Source: Oscarella lobularis
Taxonomy: Eukaryota; Porifera; Homoscleromorpha; Homosclerophorida; Oscarellidae
Direction: 5' to 3'
Assembly: GCF_947507565.1 (NCBI RefSeq)
Contig: NC_089185.1
Span: 310,001-374,000 of the forward strand
DNA: 64,000 nucleotides
Shown: piece by piece, positions 49,436 through 59,704 of the stretch
Layout of the letters: every line of letters starts with the position of its first letter
Numbering within the stretch: the first letter of the stretch is position 1
The notes under the pieces: model-generated
What the model saw: the letters and a program-made list of their open reading frames with translations, nothing else
What the model was told of the DNA's origin: nothing
Databases searched by the model: none
Made by a program: the position numbers and the translations under genes

Positions 49436-51041
49436 TCAATGAATTTCAGCCTTTCTCCGCCTGAGGTAACCAACCTAGAAGGAAAAAGTGCCTTGTGCCT
49501 TAGTGGAGGAGTCAACTTTACTTGAAAGTCTTCAGCTGATCTGTGAGGGCGTAGTAGAGTTGTCGTGCTTCCTGTGAGCAGAGCAAAGAGCTGAATGCAC
49601 CAGTCGTTGGGAAACTGCCAGCGTTTCACTCCGTCTTCCTTGAGCCACCTTTCAGCGAGTCTATAATCGGTGTGACGTCACTTTCAATGCAGCTCTTTTA
49701 TTTCTCACTCGTTTGTCTTTCTTTTGTAAAGAACTTTGAGAATTCGTCTGTCCTCGATTTTCGCAACGTCGTCGTTGAGCCCACCTAATTTTTGTGCGCG
49801 ATGGAGGTTGGTTATGAATCGAATATCCGTGCTCATTAGCCAGATCTAGACGCAAATAAATATTTGCAACTTCATCACGCACTTATTCTCGTACACAGCC
49901 ATGTAGCTCCTTGTCTAGCCCCAGAATAACAAACTTATGATTACCACGCAGTCGCTCATTCAGTAGCAAAGTAACAAAGAAACTCTCCATCTCCTCAATT
50001 CTAAATCAATACTCTCCATATATACATATAAACCCGGCTTGTATCTCGTCATTACGTTATTGGATTTGGAGGAGAACTATCGTAGGCAGATATTGATATA
50101 GCTGGACGCCAAAGGGAAACATGTGACACTCTCAGGCCTCTAATCTCCCACGCGTCGTCAATTTCTTCTTCTGAAATTCAACTAGTAAATAGGCAAGTGT
50201 GTAGCATAACAGAAAAGTTCACCTGCTATGAAGGCGAATCCAACGCGAGATCTACATTTTTTTACAACCAAAAGTGCCTACGATGTTTCTGAGACTTTTC
50301 TGCCTGATATTAATCTAAGCATATTTACTTGTTTTTCTCCGTCTTTGACATCGCCAACAAAAACTTCATCCTTCTTCAAGTGACTATGATGAATTTCGAC
50401 GTACACGTCATTATACAAACAGTCTGTCGGTCTGGGAACCAACGAACGACGATAAACGAGATCAGAAGACGATGGGCCCTCGGCTCCATGTCCATGACAA
50501 TGCCCGTGACAAAACCACGACTCAGAAGCAACGTCCCTCCAATTATCAGACGGAAGGGGGAGAAAACGCTGAAAAATCCTACAATAACCAGTTCTCAAAG
50601 CGTTTTTGAGGACTCGCCCTTAGAAATTTCAAGCACCACGCCTCCCATCAAACCTTACGTTTCTGCTTGAACGAGATCGATCGCTGACGCTCTCGTTCTA
50701 ATTCGGCAACGCTTCGACGCGAGTTTCTCTGCTTCCAAAAACGATGTCGCCGTCTTCGTGCCTCGTTCGACGTCGTCTTGGGCCGATGCGACGGCTAGAC
50801 GAAGGCGTACGTCTAGAAAATGACCGTCTACTAGGCTAGCGTTTGCAGTGGCGACGAGAGAGAGGTCTTCTGGAAAGGAAATCGTGGCCTGTGGCTCATT
50901 GGAAACGCGCATGGAAGCCTCTTTGGGGCTAATGCGAATGGACGAATGCAGCGGATCCTTTAGGTGCAAACAAAGACGAGCTACTCCGATTCTAGGCTGA
51001 ACTTCTATGGAAAACGGAGGACGGTCCGTGGCGACGGCCAT
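49436..51041 (-). CDS. UBE3D: UBE3D-like E3 ubiquitin ligase (HECT_2 family)
   Basis: UBE3D binds E2 enzymes such as UBE2C. Start 51041 (MAVATDRPPFSIEVQPRIGV) opens a beta-rich N-terminal half. About 50280-50600 encodes RFLPLPSDNWRDVASESWFCHG, the UBE3D signature (LPLPSENW, WCCH), then NDVYVEIHHSHLK. The C-terminal region has IWLMSTDIRFITNL and ILKVLYKR, an intron 49659-49706 by phase, then LAERWLKEDGVKRWQFPNDWC and SAEDFQVGYLRRRKAEIH. Both last junctions are frame-exact. The start codon is 4 nt after the stop of the upstream glycosidase-like gene. One or two middle exons (49900-50280) were not fully mapped. Confidence 0.87.
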
Positions 51042-51045
51042 TGTT

Positions 51046-52643
51046 TTATTTCGTGCCCCACGTGATGTTTCCTTTCTTCGTTTCGATGTCAACCCAGACA
51101 TGAGTTCCGCTGGAAAATTCGCGTTGATACACGGTGCCCGTGCAATTTGCTGGACCCAGTGGGGAGCCCAACGGTTTGCTGTATTCGGGCCACCACTTTA
51201 GACCATAACTCTCCAAATACCTGTAAAAGAAAAAAATGAAAGTGGGTGTCTTCGTATCACGATACTGACCATCCTTCCGAATAAGCAAAATATGAGTGAT
51301 TTCCTGCAACGATGAGAAACGTTGACAGATGAAAAATAAAATTGTCGTGATCATTCAACTTTCCGTCCACGTGACATTGCAAGAGCTGAGACCAAACCGC
51401 TTATTATTAGAAATTTTAGAGTTGCAATTGTCTACTGTACCTGGCCTCGTTTGGTTGCATTGATAGCTGCCTCAATGTCTCGAGCACATGTAGATGAGCA
51501 GCAATAGCAATCACTCAAAAATATAGCATCAACATAGGGCCTGAACACGTACAAAGCATCAAAGTGCAGCCAATCTCTGAAGAGCACGTTTACCAGTCTG
51601 TAAAACCGGCCGCTCCTCCTACGTCTTTAGCAATGACAATACGAGAATCAGTCAGAGCAGTCTATAGCGCATAAGCACGGTTTGATTAGTTTGCCACGTC
51701 TCTACGTTTTAGTACCTGCATTTCTGAGAGCAGCTGTACTTGTCCATTGGCTAATTCTTTGATTCTTGCCCTAACAAGAAGTGTATCCTTGCACTCCTGC
51801 GCCGGTACGTGTCTACTTACGTGCTGACATTTTTCAATGGGCTTCCACCGTCGTCTAAAATACGCAATGCCCAATTGGCTCGATCAACAAAGCACCCATC
51901 AAATGCACCGTCCCTGTTAAGACATTAATGTGTATCACGTGCGTCGATTTAGTGGTTAAATACATAGTTGAATTGACACAGTCACTTGTGAAAACGTCTC
52001 TGACGACCTTCTTGGTTTGATCAAATATCAGCATGCCATCTTTGGATTGAGGAAAGGAGTGGTCTCCACCGCGCCTAATGACGTTTCTACAAGAGCAAGT
52101 AACAAACATTAATTGCCCCCTACTAAACAGGGATATACCCGTTGTCATCTCTGAGCCAATATTCAGGATGCTGCAGCATGATTTCGTGCAAATGATAGAA
52201 CTCCCAATCAAGAATAGCATTCATATAGAAGAGTGTCCAAACCGACTTCTGCGCACTCTAAACAAAACAGTGCCAAGTACACAGTGTTGCACGGTAATAA
52301 TTATCACTTTGATCTGCTTTGCAGCGGCTATCATCTTGTCTTCAGCATACCCCGTCTCATTGACTCCCTGTCCTTTCTCAATCGTCACAATTGGAAAGCG
52401 AGTCAAAAATTTTAATTCGGTATCGTTAAAGAGTCCCCCCGGTTTGCACATGTGACAGAAAACGGGCACGGTGTCCCATGAAAATTCCTACAATGCCAAC
52501 CGGCAGTAGAGATAGTGGGACACTCTAACTATAGTGTGTACCGGGAAACGAGACGGCACAGGCCACGTTTGGGCTGGACTGCCACCAGCAAAAGACAACC
52601 CGAAGGCGAGGAGGAGAGAAAGATGTTTGACAACTGTGGCCAT
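51046..52643 (-). CDS. Secreted putative glycoside hydrolase-like protein
   Basis: Start 52643 gives a signal peptide (MATVVKHLSLLLAFGLSFAGG), followed after an intron by EFSWDTVPVFCHMCKPGG. The body reads like a TIM barrel: FPIVTIEKGQG, KITVLFYMNAILDWEFYHLH, YWLRDDNGN and DGCFVDRANWALRIL (an acidic strand end typical of a catalytic site). Then come DAIFLSDCYCCSS and FAYSEGWYLESYGLKWWPEY; the end (SGTHVWVDIETKKGNITWG) is a C-terminal beta domain. The pattern recalls uncharacterised GHL-type hypothetical glycosidases found in microbes and scattered aquatic eukaryotes. No substrate is proposed. Two E-boxes lie upstream of the start. Confidence 0.7.
51059..51064. promoter_or_regulatory. CACGTG E-box upstream of UBE3D, inside the neighbouring gene
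   Basis: CACGTG 17 nt upstream of the UBE3D start; it sits in the last coding codons (ITWGTK) of the glycosidase-like gene. Confidence 0.45.
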
Positions 52644-52659
52644 ACTCACAAAATAAAAG

Positions 52660-52691
52660 CACGTGATTGTTGCAGGTGTCTCTTCCACGTG
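52660..52691. promoter_or_regulatory. Paired CACGTG E-boxes upstream of the glycosidase-like gene
   Basis: CACGTG at 52660-52665 (16 nt before the start codon) and 52686-52691, 26 bp apart. Each is followed by A on the plus strand (CACGTGA). Confidence 0.5.
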
Positions 52692-52810
52692 ATACTACTA
52701 CTACTACCATTCAAGGGAGTACAGTACAACAAAAACCACGGAAGGGAGGGTAAGATGAAAAAGCATCAAGCTAACGAGCCTGAGTTTGATGACGTCTCCC
52801 CCGCAGCGTT

Positions 52811-55003
52811 CTATCTACTTTTGGGAGGTGGCACCGTTCTTTCCTCGACTTCTTTGTTCAATGGTGATTCCACAGAGTACTTGAAGGCGAGCTCGCGAGT
52901 ATCACCCTTCTTTATAGACAGCTGCCACTCGATGTTGTTCGACTCATTCATCCTCGGATTGGGCTGGACACCGTGATCCGCCTTTTGAATTTCTGGCTCA
53001 ACCAACTTGACCTAGGGAGAAGAAACCATAGCAACACGTACCAAAATCTCTTACCGTCTTGCCTTGATTTTTTCTTCAGTGCTACGTGGCAATTGGTCAC
53101 TGACTTTGATCTTACACTCATCCGGTCTTCCGTTGTGAATCTTAATGCTCTGTGTGTACGTAACGAGAGATGACTTGGTCATGATGCTCCCTGCATGTCC
53201 GTGATATGTCCGAAACGGCGTGTACGTCACTTTGACGGCTGGATCGGCGCCGAGAGAGCACTCAAAGTCCTCGCCAGGACTATTAGCGTTCAAATAGGAC
53301 TACAAAACATTAATCACTTTCTATCTCACAGTGACGACTTCGTTACTTTTGTGACGAAATTGCCATCAAGAAAGACGTTGGCCTGGCCAGGAAGAAAGGC
53401 ATATTGAGATTTATTTTTTGCGCTTGCCTTGAGGAAAGCATGAGCTGCAAGACGAGGCACGGTTTCGTGTTTGAATTCCGGTTTCATTGGTATCACGGCA
53501 ACGGACACCTAATTTTTTTTGATAGAGCCTATGAAAATATGACACTTAGGTATCTACAGTACCTTGTGTCCCTTTTTGTCGGACGGAATGGTCGATTTGT
53601 GTTCAATTTCATATGTTGTGCTCGTAATGCCTTCAATGACAGCCGCTTGAGGTATTTGAATTTCCTCTTCGGAATCAGTATCAACAGAGCGACGAACCAG
53701 CGCCTTTTTCTTCTTCCTGCGAAAACTTCCGCCAAGGTTAAATCTCTTTACCGATTTGGAAAAAGCAAACGATGAGTTGACTGCTGCAGGCACGTAGAAC
53801 TTCAAGTGCTTTGTGCTCAATTCCGGTGCAGAACCGCCCACACTAGGCAAAGCCGTAGACAAGGAAAGCTTTGCATCCTTCCAGTCTTCCCCAGTCGACT
53901 GTTCAATGATGCCAAAGTAAACTATCTACAGAAGAGGCAGTGTCTTTTTTTACTGTACGTACATAGAGCAAAATACCTGCATTTCCTTATTCGTGCTATC
54001 AACGCGAATATCATAAGTGGGACTCCACTTGGCATTGGAAACGACGTAGGAGACGTGCAACTCGACGGGACCACGTTCCTCAGCATGAAGCAGAATAGAA
54101 AGTTCTCTTTGATTTAGTATAAATTCTACAGCACGTCATTTTTCTCTCTTTATTTCCATACCTGATTTCCTTTACGTCAGAGCGCGGCGTCACTTGCCTT
54201 TTTTTCAATTCTTTTTCGGCGATATCGATCTTTTCTTCGAGATCCTTTTCCTTTTCGGTGAGTTCTAGCATTTCTTTGTCGAGTGCGGCGCTCTGCTGTT
54301 CGTGCATTTCGTAGAAGCGTCTAATTCCGTCCAACGAATCCTGACTGACGAGTTCTTTCAAATGATGACCCTTTTCGGGGGAGGACGGAACGATCGTATC
54401 AAGTATCTGCCCTCTCCACTCCCCTCTACCTTCGCTTGAACGACGATGTTATCGGCGAACTCGTTCAAAGCGGTTCGCTGTTTCTCAATTCGCAACAGTT
54501 GCCCGGTGACCGCCTCCTTTTCGCCGCGCAACGTTTTCAGACTCGCTTTCTGCTTTTCCACTTCGTCTTCCTTCTCGTCGCGATCCGCGTCGTCTTCGGG
54601 AGACGACAGCGGCTCGCTTTTCTCCTCGCGCTTCAAAAACGCCACTTCCGTTATGCTCACACCAGCTCCCAAACCTTCGACTCTAGCGGAAATTGACTTC
54701 TTTATGCGTTACCCTAAACGCGAACGAGCTTGTAGGCTACCGAATCGATTCCTCGTCGATTGTCGATGGAAGGGACTTGAGAAGGATCTCATGACCGCCC
54801 TTCGATTCGATTTGAGCCTCGACGGTCCGACACACTTCGGCGCGATCGAGAAAAACGACGACGCTGCGCACGGGACACGCGCAAGTGACGTATTCCAGCG
54901 TGCTCGACTTTTCACTTCCACGCGGCTGCTGCTCGTTCGCCGCTTCGTCGTCGCTGTCTTTAACGACAACGTGGAGGAGAATCGTTTCTTCATCGCTGGC
55001 CAT
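52811..55003 (-). CDS. DUF4139/DUF4140 protein (F37C4.5-like)
   Basis: Member of the widely conserved but uncharacterised F37C4.5/mucoidy-inhibitor-A-like family. Start 55003 (MASDEETILLHVVV) leads to the N-terminal DUF4140 (VVVFLDRAEVCRTVEAQIES, LLKSLPSTIDEESIR). A charged coiled coil follows (about 54080-54600; KEMLELTEKEKDLEEKIDIAEKEL). The C-terminal DUF4139 has VELHVSYVVSNAKWSPTYDI, SKHLKFYVPAA, FLPGQANVFLDGNFV, FECSLGADPAVKVTYTPF and the closing NIEWQLSIKKGDTRELAFKYSVESP. Several introns of 45-90 bp. The family is thought to form beta-barrel and coiled-coil structures; function is not established. Confidence 0.88.
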
Positions 55004-55019
55004 GACGGAATGTAGAGAG

Positions 55020-55025
55020 CACGTG
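55020..55025. promoter_or_regulatory. CACGTG E-box upstream of the DUF4139 gene
   Basis: CACGTG 16 nt upstream of the start codon, within the 66-bp gap after the coiled-coil gene. Confidence 0.45.
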
Positions 55026-55069
55026 CGTCTTGCATTACAACGAATTTACATATGTATAGGTTATAGATT

Positions 55070-55872
55070 TTATAGTTCGGTGGTGCATGTCGTCTCGGCG
55101 TTTCTACCTATTTGGCTCTGCAGATCGGATATAATTTGCATCTTTTCCTTGAGAGCACTCTCCAAGACAACCAGTCGCACATCTCTTTCCTTCACTTTTG
55201 CCTTCAGTAACTTGATTGTGTCAAGTTCCGTGATCTCGTATTTGACTTCGGAAGCGTGTGAAGGTGACACGGCTTCTTTTCGTTTGACATCATTGGAATT
55301 ACGAACTTTTGCTCGGTCATTATCTTTCATCAGTCTTTCTTGCAGTGTTCTAAGTGTTTCTTGCAAATCTTCAACTTTACAGGCCTCAGCTCTCAATTGC
55401 TCGTTCTCTTCCGCAACCAAACGTAACTGTCTCTCACTTTCCTGCTGCTGTTCTTTCAGTGCAGCAATGCACTGATCCTTAGCAAGACCTTCTTCTTGCA
55501 GAGACAAAATCACCGTTCTCAGTTCAGCTAATTTTCGCTTTTCCTCCTTCAATTCCGTAGTGAGTTCCATAGCCAGTTTGTCCTGCTTGGGAGTTGGCTC
55601 AAAACTAAAGCTCTTATACCGTCTAACCTACAAGTAAAAATAAAAGATGAATAATTTCTATTGAATCTTCAGCACACTTTTCTGCTAGTAGCCGTCGCGA
55701 CTGATGCCGTGCCGCCCTTCTTTTCTGGTAACGGCGAGGAGACGTCGTCTTCTCCAATGCGTGCTTCCTGCATTCGCTTCGTCACGTCTTTCAAAAAGTT
55801 CAATTCCGACTCCAGTCTTTGATTTCGAAATAGGAGCTTTTGAAAGTCCGTCTTGTGACCAGACTTCGCCTA
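55070..55872 (-). CDS. Coiled-coil protein, unrecognised (5' end unresolved)
   Basis: Two clear exons: about 55690-55872, with KTDFQKLLFRNQRLESELNFLKDVTKRM, and 55070-55620, with ELTTELKEEKRKLAELRTVILSLQ and LRAEACKVEDLQETLRTLQERL, ending QIGRNAETTCTTEL. Heptad-rich coiled coil dominates; no enzymatic motif. The first coding exon was not identified: a 21-nt mini-exon near 55930 is open in frame, but nothing convincing precedes it. I do not recognise the family. Confidence 0.6.
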
Positions 55873-55939
55873 GTAAGAGGATAAACCGTCGTCATTTAGA
55901 CAGAATAGTGTAAGTGCACCTACTGACAGCCTGTGATCT

Positions 55940-56433
55940 ACATTCTAAATAGAAATTTCACTATCTAGGTCTGCATTTGAGCTCAGTGGACGCGAAAAAT
56001 AAAGGGAATCGAAAGACCTGTGTGGGAGGTGTTTACGAGATAACGCCAGCGAATGGAATACATTATTTTAGGCTATCTGTACGTCTGCAGAATGGCCGTA
56101 CGTTTGCTTCGGCTGTTTTCTCTGATGCAGCCATCCTCGTCATGTGCAAAAGACGACGCAACGGTTTTGAAATGTAGGTGTGTCTGCGAGGGAGTACTCG
56201 CTTTGTCTAACGCGCGTCTTGTCACGAAGACAGCGACCTTCGGGCATCTTTCCTCTTTGGTACAGTAGCAGCCAAGACAGCGAACTTAGCGAACTTCGCA
56301 TCGCCGCTCATCACTGCGTGCGCATTAGAAACGTCCCGTATAGGAGCGAGTCCCCCGTTCTGGAAACAATGGCCGAAATGGTTGCTGCCTTTACCGAAAG
56401 TTCGAATCTAGAACGTCTCTGTCTTAGAACTCT
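55940..56433. other. Unassigned region between coiled-coil gene and TAF12
   Basis: About 490 bp upstream of both genes (they diverge). Short open frames exist on both strands but none has a family motif or fits a splice chain. It probably holds the promoters, 5' UTRs and the missing first exon of the coiled-coil gene. I see no RNA gene. Confidence 0.4.
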
Positions 56434-57126
56434 ATGCCAGGAGCGATGCCGCAGCCGCAGCAACCGCAACGCGGCGCATCGCCCTTAGCCCAACGCCCCA
56501 AACTCTCCAAAGCGGCCCAGAAGAACCAAAGCCAACAACAGCAGCAGCCGGCAGCACCGTCTCAATCCCAAATCCTCTCTAAAACGGTAAATTTGGCGCC
56601 TACTTAAGTAAAAAGGAATTTTACTTAGCATATTTTACTAGGGTGTTAGTAAGAAACGTTTGCAAGACTTAGTGAAAGAAATCGACCCACTGGAGCAATT
56701 AGACGAAGACGTCGAAGAAGTATATCTTATATTTTTACCAGAATTTGATTTCTCACCGATTCTCTTTGCTCTGAAAAGGTTTTGATGCAGATTGCCGACG
56801 ATTTCATCGAGAGCGTTGTGAGCCAATCGTGTCTCATGGCCAAGCATAGGAAGTCTAAAACACTCGAAGTCAAAGACGTTCAGCTACATCTCGGTATTCA
56901 AACACTTGTAAGTAATAGTTTGATTTTAATTGGATTTGTCTCTATAGAACGTTGTTGGAATATCTGGATTCCTGGTTTTGGATCGGATGACGTCAGATCG
57001 TATAGAAAGTCGACTACGACGGATGCTCACAAGCAGGTACGAAAGCAATTATTATTATTATTATTAGCAATAATTTCTCTCCACGTCTAGAGATTGGCGC
57101 TAATCAAAAAAGCTTCAAAGAAGTAA
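56434..57126 (+). CDS. TAF12: Transcription initiation factor TFIID subunit 12
   Basis: Histone-fold subunit of TFIID and SAGA; pairs with TAF4. Exons 56434-56586, 56642-56719, 56779-56893, 56948-57036 and 57091-57126. A Gln/Pro-rich N-terminus precedes the histone fold: KKRLQDLVKEIDPLEQLDED, LMQIADDFIESVVSQSCLMA, HRKSKTLEVKDVQLHLE, RCWNIWIPGFGSDD, ending KQRLALIKKASKK. The third intron uses the donor at 56894 (CTCG|GTATTC); the later GTAAG gives five extra residues and breaks the frame. Start 56434 or the next in-frame Met (56446) are both possible. Confidence 0.95.
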
Positions 57127-57268
57127 TGAAGCATGTTTCTGTGACCAATATTCGTGCACTTTTTAAACTGTCTGTGACAAACGTTTATGAATTAATAAAC
57201 AATGAAAGGATTTGGATTTGGGGGAGGTGGCATCTTAGCCGGGGTATTCTTTTTAATTAATAGAACGT

Positions 57269-57274
57269 CACGTG
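57269..57274. promoter_or_regulatory. CACGTG E-box upstream of importin alpha
   Basis: CACGTG (GTCACGTG on plus) 10 nt upstream of the importin alpha start codon. Confidence 0.45.
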
Positions 57275-57284
57275 TTCCCTCTCA

Positions 57285-59470
57285 ATGGCCGAAAGTCGTC
57301 TAAAGGACTACAAAAACAAAGGACTCGACGCCGAAGAGCTGCGTCGACGTCGAGAAGAGGAAGGCGTTCAAATAAGAAAGTCAAAACGAGACGACGAGGT
57401 GCCGAGGACCCCTTTTCGTCGTCGATACGGAGAGAAATGCACGCGACGGCTCTCTTTTAGCTCTCAAAGCGCCGAAATCTCGGCGAAGTGCCCGACGATG
57501 CAGCGCCGCCCGACGCGGAGAGCGGAGAATACGTAGGGGAAAAAAAATAAATAAATAACTTGCTTTGAAAAACGAACGAATTTTTTTGGTATATCAGACC
57601 CTTGAAGCCATGGCAAAGGACGTTCTCTCGAACGACGTCGCTCGTCATCGCTTGGGATGCCGAAGCATACGAAGTCTCCTATCCAAAGGCAAAATATCAA
57701 ACTTTTTTGACACCTGTCACTCAATTTCGTTTCTATTTTTAGTGGTAAATCCGCCGGTTGATGACGTCATTGCAACGGGAGTGATTCCCCGGCTCGTGGA
57801 GTTCGTCCACTCGCATCAAGACGGACTGGTTCAATTCGAGGCGGCGTGGGCGCTCACCAACGTGGCGTCCGGGACCTCTCTCCAGACGCGAGTCGTCGTC
57901 GAATCCGGTGCCGTGCCCGTTTTCATACAGACACTTCAACGGGACAATGACGACGTGAAAGAACAGGTCCAACGTCATTGCTGGGTAACACGGCAGGGGT
58001 AATTGAAATTTTTTATATAGGCTATTTGGGCGTTGGGTAATATTGCTGGTGATGGGGCAGACTGTCGAGACTATATTCTTCAAGCAAACTTTCTTCCTCC
58101 TTTGTTAGAGTAAACCCCCGTCTTTTTTTTTCTCTCTTATGGAAAGACTTGTGCCAACTCTTTCTGATCAGGATTCTGGGGACGTCGAATAATCGGTTAT
58201 CTATGCAAAAAAATGCTGTCTGGGCTTTGTCGAATCTATGCCGTGGAAAGAATCCGGCGCCAGATTTTCAACAGGTACTTTGACTAACTCACAAATTACT
58301 TTTGATTTTTTTGGAATTTTTATCAGTTATCAGCTTGTCTTCCAATTGTTTCTAAACTCCTTCATCACGAGGACATCGATATATTAGTTGACGCTTCGTG
58401 GACGCTTAGCTTTCTATCCGACGGTCCTAACTACAAAATCCAGGCCGTCATAGATCAAGGAGTGTGCCGACGGCTCGTCGAACTTCTTCTGTAGGTTTCA
58501 CTCTACCCAATAGATATAACTAATATATTATCTTTTTTTTCTGCAGGCATGAGGAGAGAAGGGTCGTTAGTCCAGCGTTGAGAGTGATTGGCAATATTGC
58601 CACGGGAGATGACGTCCAGACGCAGGCAATCGTTTTCATGACTGTGTCATAGGTCATAGGTTATTTATTTTGAGATTGTGCAGGTGGTTCTAAACTGTTC
58701 CGTCCTTCCCTCGTTACTGCAATTACTGTCTCACCCCAAGAGCACCATACGCAAGGAGGCCTGCTGGACAATATCAAATATCACGGCGGGTAACCGAGCT
58801 CAGATACAGGCAAGGTGGCACTTTTTTAGCCTAGCTAGATTAATTAACCCGCATTTTTTAATTAATTAAGGCGGTCATCGACGCCAACGTCTTTCCGTCG
58901 ATTCTTTCGAATCTGGAAGACGGGGAATTTTCCGTGCGCAAGGAAGCGATGTGGGCAGTGGGAAATGCCCTCATGGGAGGTTCATCAGTGCAGAGTAGGT
59001 AAGCGAGCTTTGCGTGCTTCGAGACTTCTCTCTCTTCCCCTCGAATTGATCATCATAAGATATCTGGCTTCTTCTGGATGCGTCAAGCCCATCTGCGAAA
59101 TGTTGAAAGTTGACGATTCAAAGACCATTCTCGTTGCACTGGAGGCACTCGAACAGTTGCTCAAAATAGGAAAGGAGGACGCCGAAGCGAATGACGGAGT
59201 CAATCCCTATTCCGTGATGATTGAGGAGGCTTCAGGTAATAAGAGAGGAGGGAAGGGGAAGCCTTGGTGTTTACACGCCGCAATGCTCTGACAGGATTGG
59301 AGAAAATTGAGTATCTACAAAGCCAAGAAAACGCGGAGATATACAGATTGGCGTTTCATCTGATCGACGCTTACTTCACTGACGAAGACGACGCAAACGA
59401 AGCGGCGGCGGCAGCGGGGGCCGGCAATCAGGCAAACGAACCCCCAGCCAATCAGCAATTCAACTTTTAA
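57285..59470 (+). CDS. KPNA: Importin subunit alpha (karyopherin alpha)
   Basis: Adaptor that binds nuclear localisation signals and importin beta. Start 57285 opens the importin-beta-binding domain ([35 protein letters not shown]). Armadillo repeats follow with the usual Trp/Asn ladder: [110 protein letters not shown] and [15 protein letters not shown]. The C-terminus has [46 protein letters not shown] and an Ala/Asn-rich tail. About ten exons. Layout is closest to the KPNA1/5/6 group, but paralogue assignment is uncertain. Confidence 0.95.
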
Positions 59471-59704
59471 AACAAAGAAAGAAATACACTTAGCGTTACA
59501 GTAGGCGGGGGGGAAATAGAAAAGCAAATGAGAATCGTGGGGCGTGCATAATAGGATTCCTTTGATTTGTCGCGCGTCTTCCGCCCTGCGCGCATAATTG
59601 TCGTCGTAGCCTCCCTCGCGCAAACGCACCGCCCGCGCGACATTGTCTCCTCCCTATTCTCACCTGCGTTTCCCTTCCCATTTTAGTTTCGGGACGCGTC
59701 GTCG

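Noticed and set aside
56895-56912. GTAAG donor after HLGIQTL in TAF12
   Set aside because: It breaks the frame to the next exon; the upstream GTATTC donor gives the invariant HLE-RCWNIW junction.
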